A program made the position numbers and the translations under genes. This document shows positions 12,170 through 25,187 of a stretch of DNA of 64,000 bases, piece after piece; positions within the stretch are counted from its first letter, which is position 1; the number at the start of each line of letters is the position of its first letter. Below the pieces are notes generated by a model. It was given only the letters and a program-made list of their open reading frames with translations, was not told the DNA's origin and did not search any database. Source of the stretch: Balanoglossus misakiensis (Eukaryota; Hemichordata). Where the stretch lies: assembly GCA_040954595.2 (NCBI GenBank), contig CM082589.2:11222001-11286000 (forward strand). The letters run 5' to 3'.

Positions 12170-13385
12170 GGCTTACCTGTAGGGTTAGAGATACAGTGTT
12201 TTATATTAATATGCATTAATATGAAACTAAAATTTGATGGTTAATTTAAGACCCCCCTGAGCAATGGTAACCTCGTTAAATATGTGCATATCTAATTCTA
12301 GGCTATTCAGCTGAAGTAGAAACCTGGACATGGACAACTTCGGGGTCAAAATCTTTTGACAAACATTTGTGTGATCTTGGGTAAACTTTGACCTACATTC
12401 CTATATTTTAGCATCCGGAGCAGATACAACCTTGACACTTGGAGTGATGGAACTATTTGATTGAGTATTATGTCTTGCCTCATTAATTATGTACTTACCT
12501 AATGCCAGCCTAACCAATAGGGCTGGAAGTCTGGCTTTTTGGACATGATAAATTTGAGATCAACATTTTTCTACAGCAGCCAGCCTTCTCTTAAAAAGAA
12601 TGGACAATATAAAGGCTTTGATGGTATACTGAACTTTTGACTCCCTCCCTGAGACTGTGTGCCAATGACGGGATAGCCTACTCAGCGTTGGGTAGATCCT
12701 AAGAAGGCCTCAGCCAGGCATCAAATACAAAAAGCGGAAATCCAAGCTTTAATGGTGGGTTACATCGTTAACTTCCCTGCAGAGCTGATTTCTCAGACTG
12801 TGAGCCAATGACGGGTAAAGCCCCTAGGTAGGGGCCACCTAAGACAGGCCGGTCATGCTTTAATCACAAAGAAGGGCAAGTTTAGTCTTACCACAACTTT
12901 GTCTGCTGTATATGCTTCATAAAGATTGCAGAGTATTTTGAGAATACATTGTGTTAAGGCAGTGTGACCAGCTAAAAAGTACTGGCAAACACAGCCAATG
13001 TGTAATGAAAAACATCTAATTTGGCTGAATAAAAGACATAAAACACAGCAAAAGCACTGTGACTAGCTGAGACATAATACTCCATTATGCAGTTCCATCA
13101 CTCCAAGTGTCAGGGATGTATCTGTGCCGGATGCCAAGATATAGGAATGTAGGTCAAAGTTTACCCAAGATCACCCAACATTTTGTCAAAAGATTTTGAC
13201 CCCAAAGTTGTCCATGTCCAGGTTTCTACCGCAACTGGATAGCCTAGAATTAGATATGTACATATTTAATGAGGTTACCATGGATCAAGGCAGTCCTAAG
13301 TAAACCATCAAATTTTTAGTTTCATGTTAATTCATGTTAATATAAAACGCTGTATCTCTAACCCACTGGTATGCCATTCTGTGTT
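12170..13385. repeat. Foldback repeat pair with ~150-bp tandem core
   Basis: 12170-12470 pairs inverted with 13095-13385; both carry TTGACCTACATTCCTATAT or its complement and TCCATGTCCAGGTTTCTAC. Between the arms, 12610-12860 has two copies of a ~150-base unit containing GCCAATGACGGG. Phrases match the repeat family at 53.35-56.97 kb. Confidence 0.75.
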
Positions 13386-13919
13386 TCATGCTACCCAATA
13401 TGGGTAAGTAGGTAAAAAGTCACCCTAGGCCATTTGAAATTTTGCTGAAAAAATCACGTCTCTTACATATGTACATTTGGTAAAAGGGAAATTTTAATCA
13501 CGGAGTAGAACATATTCATAAAAAATATTTGAGGGAAAGAAGGAAGTTTTTCATAGCTTTGGTGCGTCAAATAGTAGAGAGGTTCCCTTGTTATCCTTAG
13601 ACTCAAACTCAGAGTTTCCAATCTTTCAGTATTTTCATGATATTACTTTCCATCTTAGATTTGTTCATCTAAACAAACTGACTGATAGGTATACATGAAC
13701 ATTTTATTGACTAATGAATGTGCCTGTATGTTGCAATTTAAAGAAGTCAGATATTAAACGAGCGCCACACCTGTTTTAATCAGCCTCCATATGGAGGGTA
13801 CACATCGCAGAGAGATGACAAACCCCATGCAAATTCAAGTAATATGGCTCAATGGTGCTGATTTTAAAGGATAGGTGGATGATTTGAAAAATGTTATTGT
13901 GGAAAAAGATGTGTAAAAT

Positions 13920-14360
13920 TTGGCAGCTTGTGAGGCTTTAATTGTAAAATCTTTGAAATGTGTTTTACTCTTTAGGTCCAATTTTGTATATGTCAATATA
14001 CCATTGGGACCAATGTGAAATTGTTCTAAACTCAGAAACTCAAGAAGGTACTGGTCAGATTGCTTTAGAAATTGGTGTGTATTTATGTTATTGAGACTTT
14101 ATACAGATTTTATTTTTCATTTTTGAAGTATATTTTGGGGTGATTTTGGTCGTCATATACTCAGAAACCTCTACCCACATTTTTTTTAAAATTTGGTTTG
14201 CATGTTCTTAGGTGTGATTTTATGACAATTTAACAAACCCAGTGATGGAAGTGACAATATTTTTTTTTTTTTTTGGCAATTACTGCCATTTTTGTCTGAT
14301 TGCTTTGCAATTTAGTTTGCAGTTTCTAGGGAATTCTTACTGTGGTGCACAAAATTCACA
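13920..14360. repeat. Degenerate ~110-bp units, second block
   Basis: Same phrases as 9380-10030 (CAGATTGCTTTAGAAATTGG and relatives). The two blocks face each other inside the 7.7-kb element. Confidence 0.5.
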
Positions 14361-14549
14361 AAGGTGATTTACTATCCTCATGCGCTTTGTTGAACTGGCA
14401 CCCTGTTGCAAAACAGACATTACAACACTCTTTGAATTGAATTCATAGCTACCAATTTTTCGGGGGTGTAGCACCTTTTTTATGCCTAAAACTTTGATCG
14501 AGAACTTCAAATTAAATGCAACCCTCCAAATATTTGCAATATTTCAGGT

Positions 14550-15435
14550 ATAATGATTTAATTTTAAAGCATAAATTATGATGTATTCATAATCATTAAG
14601 AGAAACACATTTTGAAAATAGAATATTAATCACACTAGCAGTCATAATACTTTTGAATCATCACTAAAGAACATATAGAAAAATTAAACAGGTGTTAATT
14701 ATTTATATTTGAACGCAAAGCGTAAATTCCCTTGTGCCATGGAATTGACAATCTGCAACTGGTGGGGTCCTTCTGCCAGTAAAAAGCATCAGATAAATTC
14801 TGCATGCTCATCACCGAGGCAATTTAGGTGTACTTTTGTACTTTAAGAACTGTCGGTTTTCGCAACTGAAACTCTGTTCACAGGACAGAGGAAAAACTAG
14901 AATGACAACAGCTATGTAAGCTAACAAAAGGAACACAGAGCATAGTTCTCCATACTCACATTTTAATGCAATAATTTTTGCTGAAACTGGGGCGTCCGTG
15001 GGCAGGCAAAGGCAGTTCTAACTCGACTTGCAAATAAGGCCCATGTCTCTTGTTCGCTGAGATTGTCTGGTTCTAATAATAGCTGTAAGAACTTGATCAT
15101 TGACCGAACTGTTGGTTCAATTTTGCAACATTTTATGATTTCAAGCTGTGCAATATTTGCAACTCAGTTTCAACTTTGGTTGGAGGGATGATGATGAAGC
15201 CATTTCACTGACAAAATAGCGCTACTGACTGATGTCAATGTTTGTTTACAGTCAAATGCATTGCCATCATAAAAATACATGTGAGAAATTTCTTATGTGT
15301 ATGATACACACTTTTGTGCATGACTGCAAACTGTGTTACAGTTGTGAAATTCTAAGGGTTGAATTCATTGGGTAGAATTCATGTTTTTTGGATTCTTAAA
15401 CAACCAGTCACGAAAGCTAAGTGGTTACCTCAGAG
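14550..15435 (-). repeat. Right arm of the 7.7-kb inverted repeat
   Basis: Diverged partner of 7735-8660. The inner edge shares ATTATGAATACAT and the outer edge shares TGTTTAAGAAT. Confidence 0.85.
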
Positions 15436-15739
15436 AAACTGTGTTAAATTTGGTCATCAATTGCTTTAAATCACACAAGACATTCCCAGAGCTAAAGTTA
15501 CTGCAGCAGTCAGTTTCAACTCAGCTTGCAAATTGGGATCATGTCTTGTGTTCATCGAGACTGTCTGTAGTCGAGTTGACAGTCCTATGGGGTCAATGAT
15601 GAACCTACAAATGTTCTTTCCAATGAAATTGTTATAAATCTAATATTCAGGATTTGCATTCATACCTTAAACAATATAACTGTATTGCAAATATGGCAAC
15701 TCTTCTAAGTTACATTGGAACACCTTCTCGGCACTGTTT
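15436..15739. other. No feature recognised
   Basis: AT-rich spacer. One 72-codon frame crosses its start but shows no protein-like features. Confidence 0.4.
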
Positions 15740-16500
15740 GTGCCAAAATGGTGAATAAGCTTTCATTTTCAAGCCTTAACATAGGCACCCAAAACAAGAC
15801 AACAGCATTGCAAATATGGCATTTTTTGTTCAACTCTTCTCATTTGCATAGTCCAAAATGGCCGCCAAACTCCTCTAACATGTAAATTTCCTATGGTCGT
15901 CTTAAATAGTGTGTAGTATCGCATTTGAAGGGTTTTCATCAATATGGGTACCTAAAACAATTTCAACGTGGTTGACATTGCAATGTTAGACAGCTGTTCT
16001 AATTTGCATGATCTAGAATGGCCGACAAACTTCTCTAACATGTAAATTTACTATGGTTGTCTTTAATAGTGTGTAATATCGCATTTGCAGGGTTTTCATC
16101 AATATGGGTACCTAAAACAATTTCAACGTCGTTGACATGGCAATATTAGACAGCTGTTCTAATTTGCATAATCCAAAATGGCCACCAAACTCTTCTTAAA
16201 TGTAAATTTCCCTGTTTTGTCTTATATGGTGCCTAAAATCGCATTTGCAGGGTTTTCATCAATATGGGTAACTAAAACAATTTCAGCGTGGTTGACATGG
16301 CAATATTAGACAACTGTACTAATTTGCATAATCCAAAATGGCCGACAAACTTCTCTAACATGTAAATTTCCCTGGTTTGTCTTATATGGTGTGTAATATC
16401 GCATTTTCACGGTTTTAATTAATATGGGTACCTAAAACAATTTCAACGTGGTTGACATGGCAATATTAGACAACTGTTCTAATTTGCATAATTCGAGCAC
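15740..16500. repeat. ~161-bp tandem repeat
   Basis: Landmark TTTGCATAATCCAAAATGGC recurs near 15840, 16000, 16160, 16320 and (partial) 16480, with GGGTTTTCATCAATATGGGT between. Four to five imperfect units. Confidence 0.9.
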
Positions 16501-17102
16501 CTGCTGGATAATTTAATTTTTGCCCTTCTTGTCCCATGATTATATGTGTAATATCTCATTTTCAATGTGTTTACATGTATATATGCAGAATCCATTTCAA
16601 ACTAAGTGGGCATATTGTAGCGCCAATCTTATTTCTTAATCCGCACCACAGAACTGATGCAAGGTTTAGGACTGGAAATGTATGTGGCCACTGGCCGACA
16701 CCCCGGGCGAGAGGTCTCCAATTATTTTCAGCACGTAGTGTGCTTCCCGGTTGATAACATCAATATGTGTAAATGCCAAAAACCCGACCTATTGTAATAC
16801 CAGTCAAATTTTCTTTGTCATTTACCATTTTTCTCTTGCATATGAACGTTTTTCTTAAAGAGTACATACCCATATACATTTGTATGGGAGCACACATCCC
16901 CACCCCCTGCCAACAATAATTGGACAACTTTATTCTTCTTATACTTCTTTTTAGTCTAAACATTCATATAGAGAAGGCAACATGTTCTTGAAGCTGCTGA
17001 CTATGGAAATATCATGAAGTACATTTTCCTAGTTGTACATGTACAGTATGATAGGCCCAATGTACCAATTGGAGATGTGTGCCTTACAGGCAACATACAT
17101 GT
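16500..17102. other. No feature recognised
   Basis: Non-coding spacer between two tandem arrays. Short frames only, no splice or domain signals. Confidence 0.4.
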
Positions 17103-19639
17103 AGCTCTGCATGGCCTGGTTAATCAATGTTGACGCAAAGGTTGACCCTACCAAACACTCAAAATTAATGGGCACGACACTGGCCACTAGCTCTGCATGG
17201 CCTGGTTAATCAATGTTGATGCAAAGGTTGACCCCACCAAACACTCAAAACTGATGGGCACGACACTGGCCACTAGCTCTGCATGGCCTGGTTAATCAAT
17301 GTTGACGCAAAGGTTGACCCCACCAAACACTCAAAATTGATGGGCACGACACTGGCCACTAGCTCTGCATGGCCTGGTTAATCAATGTTGACGCAAAGGT
17401 TGACCCCACCAAACACTCAAAATTGATGGGCACGACACTGGCCACTAGCTCTGCATGGCCTGGTTAATCAATGTTGACGCAAAGGTTGACCCCACCAAAC
17501 ACTCAAAATTGATGGGCACGACAATGGCCACTAGCTCTGCATGGCCTGGTTAATCAATGTTGACGCAAAGGTTGACCCCACCAAACACTCAAAATTAATG
17601 GGCGCGACACTGGCCACTAAGCTCTGGCCTGGCTAATCAAGGTTGACGCAAGGGATTACCCCACCAAACACTCAAAATTGATGGGCACGACACTGGCCAC
17701 TAAGCTCTGGCCTGGTTAATCAATGTTGACGCAAAGGTTGACCCCACCAAACACTCAAAATTAATGGGAACGACACTGGCCACTAGCTCTGCATGGCCTG
17801 GTTTATCAATGTTGACGCAAAGGTTGACCCCACCAAACACTCAAAATTAATGGGCACGACACTGGCCACTAGCTCTGCATGGCCTGGTTAATCAATGTTG
17901 ACGCAAAGGTTGACCCCACCAAACACTCAAAATTAATGGGCACGACACTGGCCACTAGCTCTGCATGGCCTGGTTAATCAATGTTGACGCAAAGGTTGAC
18001 CCCACCAAACACTCAAAATTGATGGGCACGACACTGGCCACTAGCTCTGCATGGCCTGGCTAATCAAGGTTGACGCAAAGGTTGACCCCACCAAACACTC
18101 AAAATTGATGGGCACGACACTGGCCACTAGCTCTGCATGGCCTGGCTAATCAAGGTTGACGCAAAGGTTGATCCCACCAAACACTCAAAATTAATGGGCG
18201 CGACACTGGCCACTAGCTCTGGCCTGGCTAATCAATGTTGACGCAAGGGTTGACCCCACCAAACACTCAAAATTGATGGGCACGACACTGGCCACTAGCT
18301 CTGGCCTGGCTAATCAAGGTTGACGCAAAGGTTGACCCCACCAAACACTCAAAATTGATGGGCACGACACTGGCCACTAGCTCTGGCCTGGCTAATCAAG
18401 GTTGACGCAAGGGTTTACCCCACCAAACACTCAAAATTAATGGGCGCAACACTGGCCACTAAGCTCTGGCCTGGCTAATCAATGTTGACGCAAGGGTTGA
18501 CCCCACCAAACACTCATAATTGATGGGCACGACACTGGCCACTAGCTCTGGCCTGGCTAATCAATGTTGACACAAGGGTTGACCCCACCAAACACTCATA
18601 ATTGATGGGCACGACACTGGCCACTAGCTCTGGCCTGGCTAATCAAGGTTGACGCAAGGGTTGACCCCACCAAACACTCAAAATTGATGGGCACGACACT
18701 GGCCACTAGCTCTGGCCTGGCTAATCAATATTGACGCAAGGGTTGACCCCACCAAACACTCAAAATTGATGGGCACGACACTGGCCACTAGCTCTGGCCT
18801 GGCTAATCCAGGTTGACGCAAGGGTTGACCCCACCAAACACTCAAAATTAATGGGCGCGACACTGGCCACTAAGCTCTGGCCTGGCTAATCAAGGTTGAC
18901 GCAAGGGATTACCCCACCAAACACTCAAAATTGATGGGCACGACACTGGCCACTAAGCTCTGGCCTGGTTAATCAATGTTGACGCAAAGGTTGACCCCAC
19001 CAAACACTCAAAATTAATGGGAACGACACTGGCCACTAGCTCTGCATGGCCTGGTTTATCAATGTTGACGCAAAGGTTGACCCCACCAAACACTCAAAAT
19101 TAATGGGCACGACACTGGCCACTAGCTCTGCATGGCCTGGTTAATCAATGTTGACGCAAAGGTTGACCCCACCAAACACTCAAAATTAATGGGCACGACA
19201 CTGGCCACTAGCTCTGCATGGCCTGGTTAATCAATGTTGACGCAAAGGTTGACCCCACCAAACACTCAAAATTAATGGGCACGACACTGGCTACTAGCTC
19301 TGCATGGCATGGTTAATCAATGTTGACGCAAAGGTTGACCCCACCAAACACTCAAAATTAATGGGCATGACACTGGCCACTAGCTCTGCATGGCCTGGTT
19401 AATCAATGTTGACGCAAAGGTTGACCCCACCAAACACTCAAAATTAATGGGCACGACACTGGCCACTAGCTCTGCATGGCCTGGTTAATCAATGTTGACG
19501 CAAAGGTTGACCCCACCAAACACTCAAAATTAATGGGCACGACACTGGCCACTAGCTCTGCATGGCCTGGTTAATCAATGTTGACGCAAAGGTTGACCCC
19601 ACCAAACACTCAAAATTAATGGGCACGACACTGGCCACT
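17103..19639. repeat. 82-86 bp satellite array (~30 copies)
   Basis: Units start AGCTCTGCATGGCCTGGTTA and end GGGCACGACACTGGCCACT. Two subtypes alternate in blocks: 86-bp units with GCAT after CTCT, and ~82-bp units lacking GCAT and reading CTGGCTAATCAAGG. A distinctive run of variants at about 17603-17812 recurs at about 18855-19064, so a block of about 1.25 kb was duplicated within the array. The reading frame seen antisense within it is a by-product of the repeat. Confidence 0.97.
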
Positions 19640-20526
19640 ACATGTATTTGTGATATTTTACATGGTTAACCACGCCTTGATAAAAGTAATCATAAGAGAA
19701 CTTTGTTTCCAAAGTTAGGGGAGAATAATCTAACGGGAGATGGGAGTACCTCAGGCTACTGAGCTCGTTCCCTTCCTCATGTACTTTACTGGGCGTATTT
19801 GATGTACTATAATAATTCCGGACAATAAATGAACGTAAATCAAATACGTTTCTCCGTGGATCACGGTTCTCGTCAGAGCCCGTTACCTCATCGCTACAGA
19901 TTCCCCGATGCATGAACAATCATGAGAAACCAGCGGTAATACAAGTGTCACGATTGAGTTTTAACGATCATAGATCTTGTTTATGATTACGTAAGAAGTC
20001 ATTCACTTATATGGTTTTAGTCCAGTATTGACATTGGTACTTGACCCAGAGTAAACAACATTGTGTAATTGATACATGTCAGAACGAGATAGAGATATCA
20101 CGCGCTAAGTTCATGTTTAAGAAATATCAAGATGACGTGTTCCTTTTATGACTTAATACTTGACTAACGTATTAATAAGGTGTGGTGAAATTTGAGATCA
20201 CACATTTATCACCGGAGATCCGTGATGGGAGTCAACGAGCATGGATCGAGTCGTGTAATTCTTACGTGTGACCAGTAATAAACCAGAACTTTGTGTTACT
20301 CGGAAAACTTCTTGCAAGTCTCTGTCTACGAAAGGTTTACGATCTGCCGGGTACCTCTCTCGGACTTTATGAATATGTTGGGTGGAGAAGGAGATGAAGA
20401 GAATGTACGCCGTCAGCTTTCGGACGTGGCTGATTCCCCACAGAAGCCGATGAGGTAAACGTCCGGAGGACGACCGGCCGTAACAACAAACTGCATGAAT
20501 TAAAGTTCAACAATCCTTAGAAGACA
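19640..20526. other. Non-coding or retroelement-derived flank
   Basis: No gene recognised. Base composition differs from the satellite. It abuts the reverse-transcriptase relic and may be part of the same degraded element. Confidence 0.3.
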
Positions 20527-20825
20527 GGAACGTCAGAGGTTGAATCTTGATGGGAAAAGGCGAGGTATCGCTGGTTATCATCGGCGTACTGATGAAATTG
20601 TAGGATGTGGGGACGAATCGGTTTACTATAAAGTTGGGCTATATAAATGGTGAACAACAGAGGGGCAGTGGCACCCCGTATACGAGAGGTGACTGTGAAC
20701 TTGCAGTGTTTTCGATGATTACAGTTTGATATCTATATTGAAGGTAAGATGTAAACCATGTTAGTACTGTGTCTGAGATGCCAAGGTTCGATAGTCTACA
20801 AAGAAGTATCCCGTGATGCAAATGT
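20527..20825 (-). pseudogene. Non-LTR reverse transcriptase fragment
   Basis: Read on the minus strand, 20821 downward gives HHGILLCRLSNLGISDTVL then WFTSYLQYRYQTVI and VYGVP, the palm region of LINE-type reverse transcriptases. A frameshift near 20660 moves the frame to LLFTIYIAQL, followed by QYADDNQ, which holds the catalytic YADD. The usual GVPQGSVLGP motif is damaged at the shift. Only about 100 residues survive and both ends are truncated, so it is inactive. The assignment to non-LTR RTs is secure from the YADD and WF.SYL..R.Q pattern; the clade is not. Confidence 0.85.
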
Positions 20826-20829
20826 ACAA

Positions 20830-22094
20830 CTGAAGAAAAAAGGAATCACAAATCTTAAAACTAAGATGCCGTTAAGAATTAAATTTCGCGAAAAGGAAGT
20901 GACGAAATACGTACATTTTCAGGTGCTCTACAACAAGTAGTCTCCCTATCATCCCTATTGGAGCATGCAGCTAAAATTTACCATGACGTCATTGATTCTA
21001 CGCGAACGTTTTTCTAATGGCGATAAACATATTTTGTATAAATTGTGCTCAAACGCCCGTGAATCTCACTCGCAAAAATTCACAAGTGGCGCATACAACA
21101 CTAGGAAGAAAATTGTTTAGCAGTCTATAGAGTTTGTGACCTGAGATTTGGAAGTAAAAGTTAAACTTAAAAGTTGAGACAGAAGTGATTGAAGAGTAAA
21201 GAAACTTTTGAAGTGTTAAGAAAGTTATCGCATTCCTGATGAAAAGAAAAGAAAATACAATACATTCATTGTTTTAAGGAACACAAGGAAGACAAGTACT
21301 ATGCAATCAGAGTATGCATGGATCATTCATCTAAAAATATATCTCCGCGTCTTTTGGCGGGTAAAAATAAAATGCTGGAACGGTCTTTTGGATGGCGGAC
21401 TATTTGTGTCCTTCTTGTCCTCAGAACGCAAGTGGTCGAGTAGGTTTATTTCATTAAATTCTTATATTCTCAGTTGCTACCATAAATACCCAGTGTTCGT
21501 GTCGATGTATCTGGACGTCAGCACGATTCCATATAGGTACCTCTCAGTATTAGCCAAGCGAGTTATCCCCATCGATAGAGTTTAATTCCCCGTTACATTC
21601 CCAACACCAATCCTCCCGCGTGACATTGAGGTTGAAGGTATACAAACCTTAGGAATCATGCAACCATCCAGAAAGTGTAATAAATTTTGAAGCTATGATG
21701 TGAGTTTTCAGTTCGTTTCTTGTTTTGATTTGTTGATGTAACATTGTGCGTTTTAAATAAAAGATAAAAAAATGTACAGCAATGACGTCACAAAATTCAC
21801 TGGTATTGATAAAGCTATATTATATCATATATTATATGTGTTAAATACTACCGTATCTCATTATTGCAGTATTTCGTGCTTTAACACAAAATACGCGAAT
21901 AGGGTTTAATACAAAACTAAATGACACAATTTCTGTTTCTTTGCCAAAATTCTTAATCACAAGATCAACCCATCCTTACGCCTCTACTCTATTGCTAAGA
22001 GAAACCAGCGTCCGTAACATGCATTGTGAAACCCCTCAACAACATGCATGTCAACACTTCATTTTTTCTCCAGCATTGTCAGTTTGGTACCCTG
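20830..22094. other. No gene recognised
   Basis: Several frames of 60-94 codons without domains, splice sites or neighbours that support them. Confidence 0.4.
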
Positions 22095-22545
22095 ACAACT
22101 CACGGGGCATCATGGGACAATATTAAAGCTGATTCAGTGTTTATGTGCATAAAACACACGGCGGTGGAAACATTCGTTTTAAATTATTGTGGACGCGCGC
22201 ACGCCCTTGTCTGTGTACAGGTACTTGATGCTTGTCTACAGTCACGTGAAACGCTGTTGGTAGTACCCAAGAAGATAGATATCTTTAATCAGAACTTTGG
22301 TAAGGAAGGTTTGAGAAGTCCATTCTATGTAAAGAAAGTTTAAGAAGTGTGTTACCAAAGGGTGTGGGGGTGGCTGGGGGTCATCAATATATCACTCTGC
22401 ATCACGTTCACAGAAAAGGTCGCGACACGCCCACAAATCCACTCACGACTTGCGTCACCGGTTACAGGAGTTCGTACAAAAGTGTGGTTTATGCACATTT
22501 ACACTGAATCAGTTTTTTTGGCCCATGATGCCCATGGGCCAATAC
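22095..22545. mobile_element. Foldback MITE (~450 bp)
   Basis: The left end has GGCATCATGGG, then GATTCAGTGT and ATGTGCATAAA. The right end carries the reverse complement of each in mirror order. The arms are about 65 bases with mismatches; the interior is non-coding. Confidence 0.75.
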
Positions 22546-22565
22546 AGGCCACGATGCCTCCAGAA

Positions 22566-22622
22566 TGATGATGGCAATGATGGTGATGATGATGATTGTG
22601 GTGGTGGTGGTGGTGGTGGTGA
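22566..22622. repeat. GAT/GGT trinucleotide microsatellite
   Basis: ATGATGATG runs followed by seven GGT units. Confidence 0.9.
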
Positions 22623-22627
22623 TTGAG

Positions 22628-22806
22628 CTTTAATTTCCCTTTCTTCCTGTCTAACCACTTCCTCTCTCACCTTCACTTATTCGGTCTCTCCCCTCCCCTT
22701 CTGTCAAAGTCCTCCCCTCATTCCCTTTCCATCCTGACATTCTCATTTCCGCCCTCTTGCTTTTCTTCTCCTTTCTCACATTCCTTTTCTCACCTCTCTC
22801 CCCCCT
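22628..22806 (+). repeat. Polypyrimidine tract
   Basis: About 180 bases composed largely of C and T on the plus strand. The two opposed frames over it are composition artefacts. Confidence 0.7.
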
Positions 22807-23414
22807 CCGTAACATGTTATGTAATATATAAAGTAAAAAAGTCCAAAGCATGATGTTATCACAGATGACATTTGGAATGTATTATTGTACTATCTGGTTT
22901 AATTTCAAACATAGTGGAGTTATTTATTGGCCAGTATTTAAGCATGTTTAAAGAAGTCAAACAGCATAATAGGCACATTTCATATCAAACAAAATTGACC
23001 AAATAAGCTCAAAAGAGGATTTGAACAATTTGTCCCTTTAAGTAATGTTCAATATTGGATTTACACTTGTGATTGTATGTCATCTCCCTTTTGTTAGAAA
23101 CCTCACAGTCATATAATAAACAGGTGACCTGACAATCATTTGAAATACCAAACTTCGGCAGCTATTCCAGTTTGGTCCAAAAACCTAATTTTAACTGGCA
23201 CCTCAACTTTAGGACTATTATGGATGTTGCTGAAACTTGAAGTGGGCTGCTTGTGAAGAGGAAGACGTGGAGTGTCTCTCAGACAATGCTGCGCTCAGTC
23301 AGAGATAAAGTCAAAATATGGATTTGACTTGCAACAGTAATTTGTTAGTTAAGTCAAATTCAACTTAAATATGTCTCTTTGGGTCAGTCTTAACGGGTGT
23401 AGCATGCTGGAAGG

Positions 23415-23900
23415 GTGTGCTTACCCATTTCCGACACCTAGTACCACAGGGGGCTGCAAACATGAAAGTTATAAATGGCGAAGTACGTTCCATTCTGCGT
23501 TTTCCCAACCTGTCTTATCATTTGCTAATCCAGAATAAAAGCTATCCATTTCCCATTAATCACCTGCTAACGACTTAATCTGTGTGCCCCATCCATGGAT
23601 TAAGTTAATAAAGTAAACATCGGTCAGCGAGTACTGGGTATTCTCTTACCAAGTGAGAACTGACCGATGTTTACTTAATCCACTAAATCCGTGGATGGGG
23701 CACACAGATTAAGTCGTTAGCAGGTGCTTAATTGGAAATGCAATAGTTTGTATTCTGGATTAGCAACTGCTAAGACAGGTGGAGGTAACACAGAAAAATA
23801 AACAAGCACAAAGACTGTTCATCAATTAATGTTTATTGGGGGAAAATGCAGGAACTCCGCCATTTATAACTTTCATGTTTGCAGCCCCCCTGTGCGAGTA
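23415..23900. mobile_element. Near-perfect foldback element (~480 bp)
   Basis: The outer ends share GGGGGCTGCAAACATGAAAG (inverted). The inner arms share CACCTGCTAACGACTTAATC, GTGTGCCCCATCCA and AACATCGGTCAG, closing on a ~45-base loop near 23640. Arms are about 200 bases with few mismatches, so a long hairpin is possible. No coding capacity. Confidence 0.85.
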
Positions 23901-25187
23901 CTACCACTTAGCAGTGGTTCAAGATGATCCTGTTGAAATTGTAAGTTTTTCTCTTATTTCTTTTTTGAACCTGGACCTGGTAATTAGCTTAGCTTGAGTA
24001 ATATTGATTATTGGACCTGGTTTGATGTCTTAATATAACAACTACAGAAGAATCTCTGGACACAGTGAAATACACTCCAGGGTTATGGTAATGACTGACA
24101 AATTGTCAGTTTAAAAAAGTAGACAAAGAACTCAGTTAAATATTATAATAAAAATATGCTTTTAATATAAGGAAAAGGTACAATTGATATACTTGTAATT
24201 AAAACATAAATATAATGATGAAATTCTTCAACTGTTCTGTAGTTGCACCAGTATTTGTATAAGCTAAAAATGTTGACTTCTGGCAGGACAACTCAAACAG
24301 ATATTAAACTTATTTATAGTACTTCCACTTCATGACTTTGTTCAAAAATTTCCCAAACTTATTTCATTGTTGATGAGTTGTCACCTCCGAACAACACAAA
24401 AAGGAACAGTTTGTATAAAAAAGTAATTTTGCATGAATCTTAAACATACATGCACAAGTTGAGTGAATAACACAATATAATCATATTCTACAATGAATTA
24501 CAATATCAAGATTAAGGGTTTCACATATGACATTACATTGCTACATTTTATATACATGAATTTAATTTGAAAAATTTCCATTGATCTATAACACCATGAA
24601 TAATATAAAAATATGCGAATAAATACTTTGAATTATTATATATACATGTCAGGTCTCAAAGTGAGTAACTATATTTCCATTCACCTATGAACTGGTTATT
24701 AACCAAATGAAATGATAGGATCTTTTATTTTGAGGATCTTATAATTGTGATCATACACATCCATATTCCAAAATTCGCATGCCAAACAAATATCAGATTT
24801 ATACGGCCAGTTGTAAAGACAGTACAAGGGGCAAAAAAATTGATAATAGTTAATCATCATCTCCCTTCTTTTACAGTCTTGGAGAATGGTGACGGTTGAA
24901 GTCAAATTAAAGAAAAATATCAAGAAAAATATCAAAATTTGAAGCACTAATTCAGGAGGATATATATCATCGGGAGGTAGTCACTGAATATATTGAGAGA
25001 AATAATTCATAATCTATGCATTTGGATGAAAAGACCTTCTATCTGATCAAGTTAAGGATAAATGCTGCCTTGTATGAATACAGAAGCAAGTCAGCATGCA
25101 AAGGGAGAGCTGAATTGGTACACTGTTAAATTTGTCCTCCAAATTCAACAAAAATATGTTGTTGTTTAGGAATTCTTGTATTATCAT
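23901..25187. other. AT-rich intergenic sequence
   Basis: No gene, tandem repeat or clear inverted repeat seen. The true left end of the large element may lie in its last part. Confidence 0.4.

Larger units (their letters stand above)
7735..15435. mobile_element. 7.7-kb long-inverted-repeat element
   Basis: About 900 bases at 7735-8660 recur inverted at 14550-15435. Shared landmarks include the strings AAATGGCTTCATCATCATCC and CATTTGACTGTAAACAAA, and a GAGGTAACC-like outer edge. The interior contains smaller inverted-repeat pairs and diverged ~110-bp units. Stretches at 9300-10110 resemble, in reverse complement, 27390-27870 inside the large element, including a TGGGACC..AGTG motif near 10080. 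It is probably a non-autonomous or decayed relative of that element. No transposase frame is visible. Confidence 0.6.

Noticed and set aside
18678-18863. 61-codon frame within the satellite
   Set aside because: Two rounds of the satellite unit translated; not a gene.
22623-22853. Opposed frames rich in Ser/Pro/Phe or Arg/Glu/Gly
   Set aside because: Product of the polypyrimidine tract.
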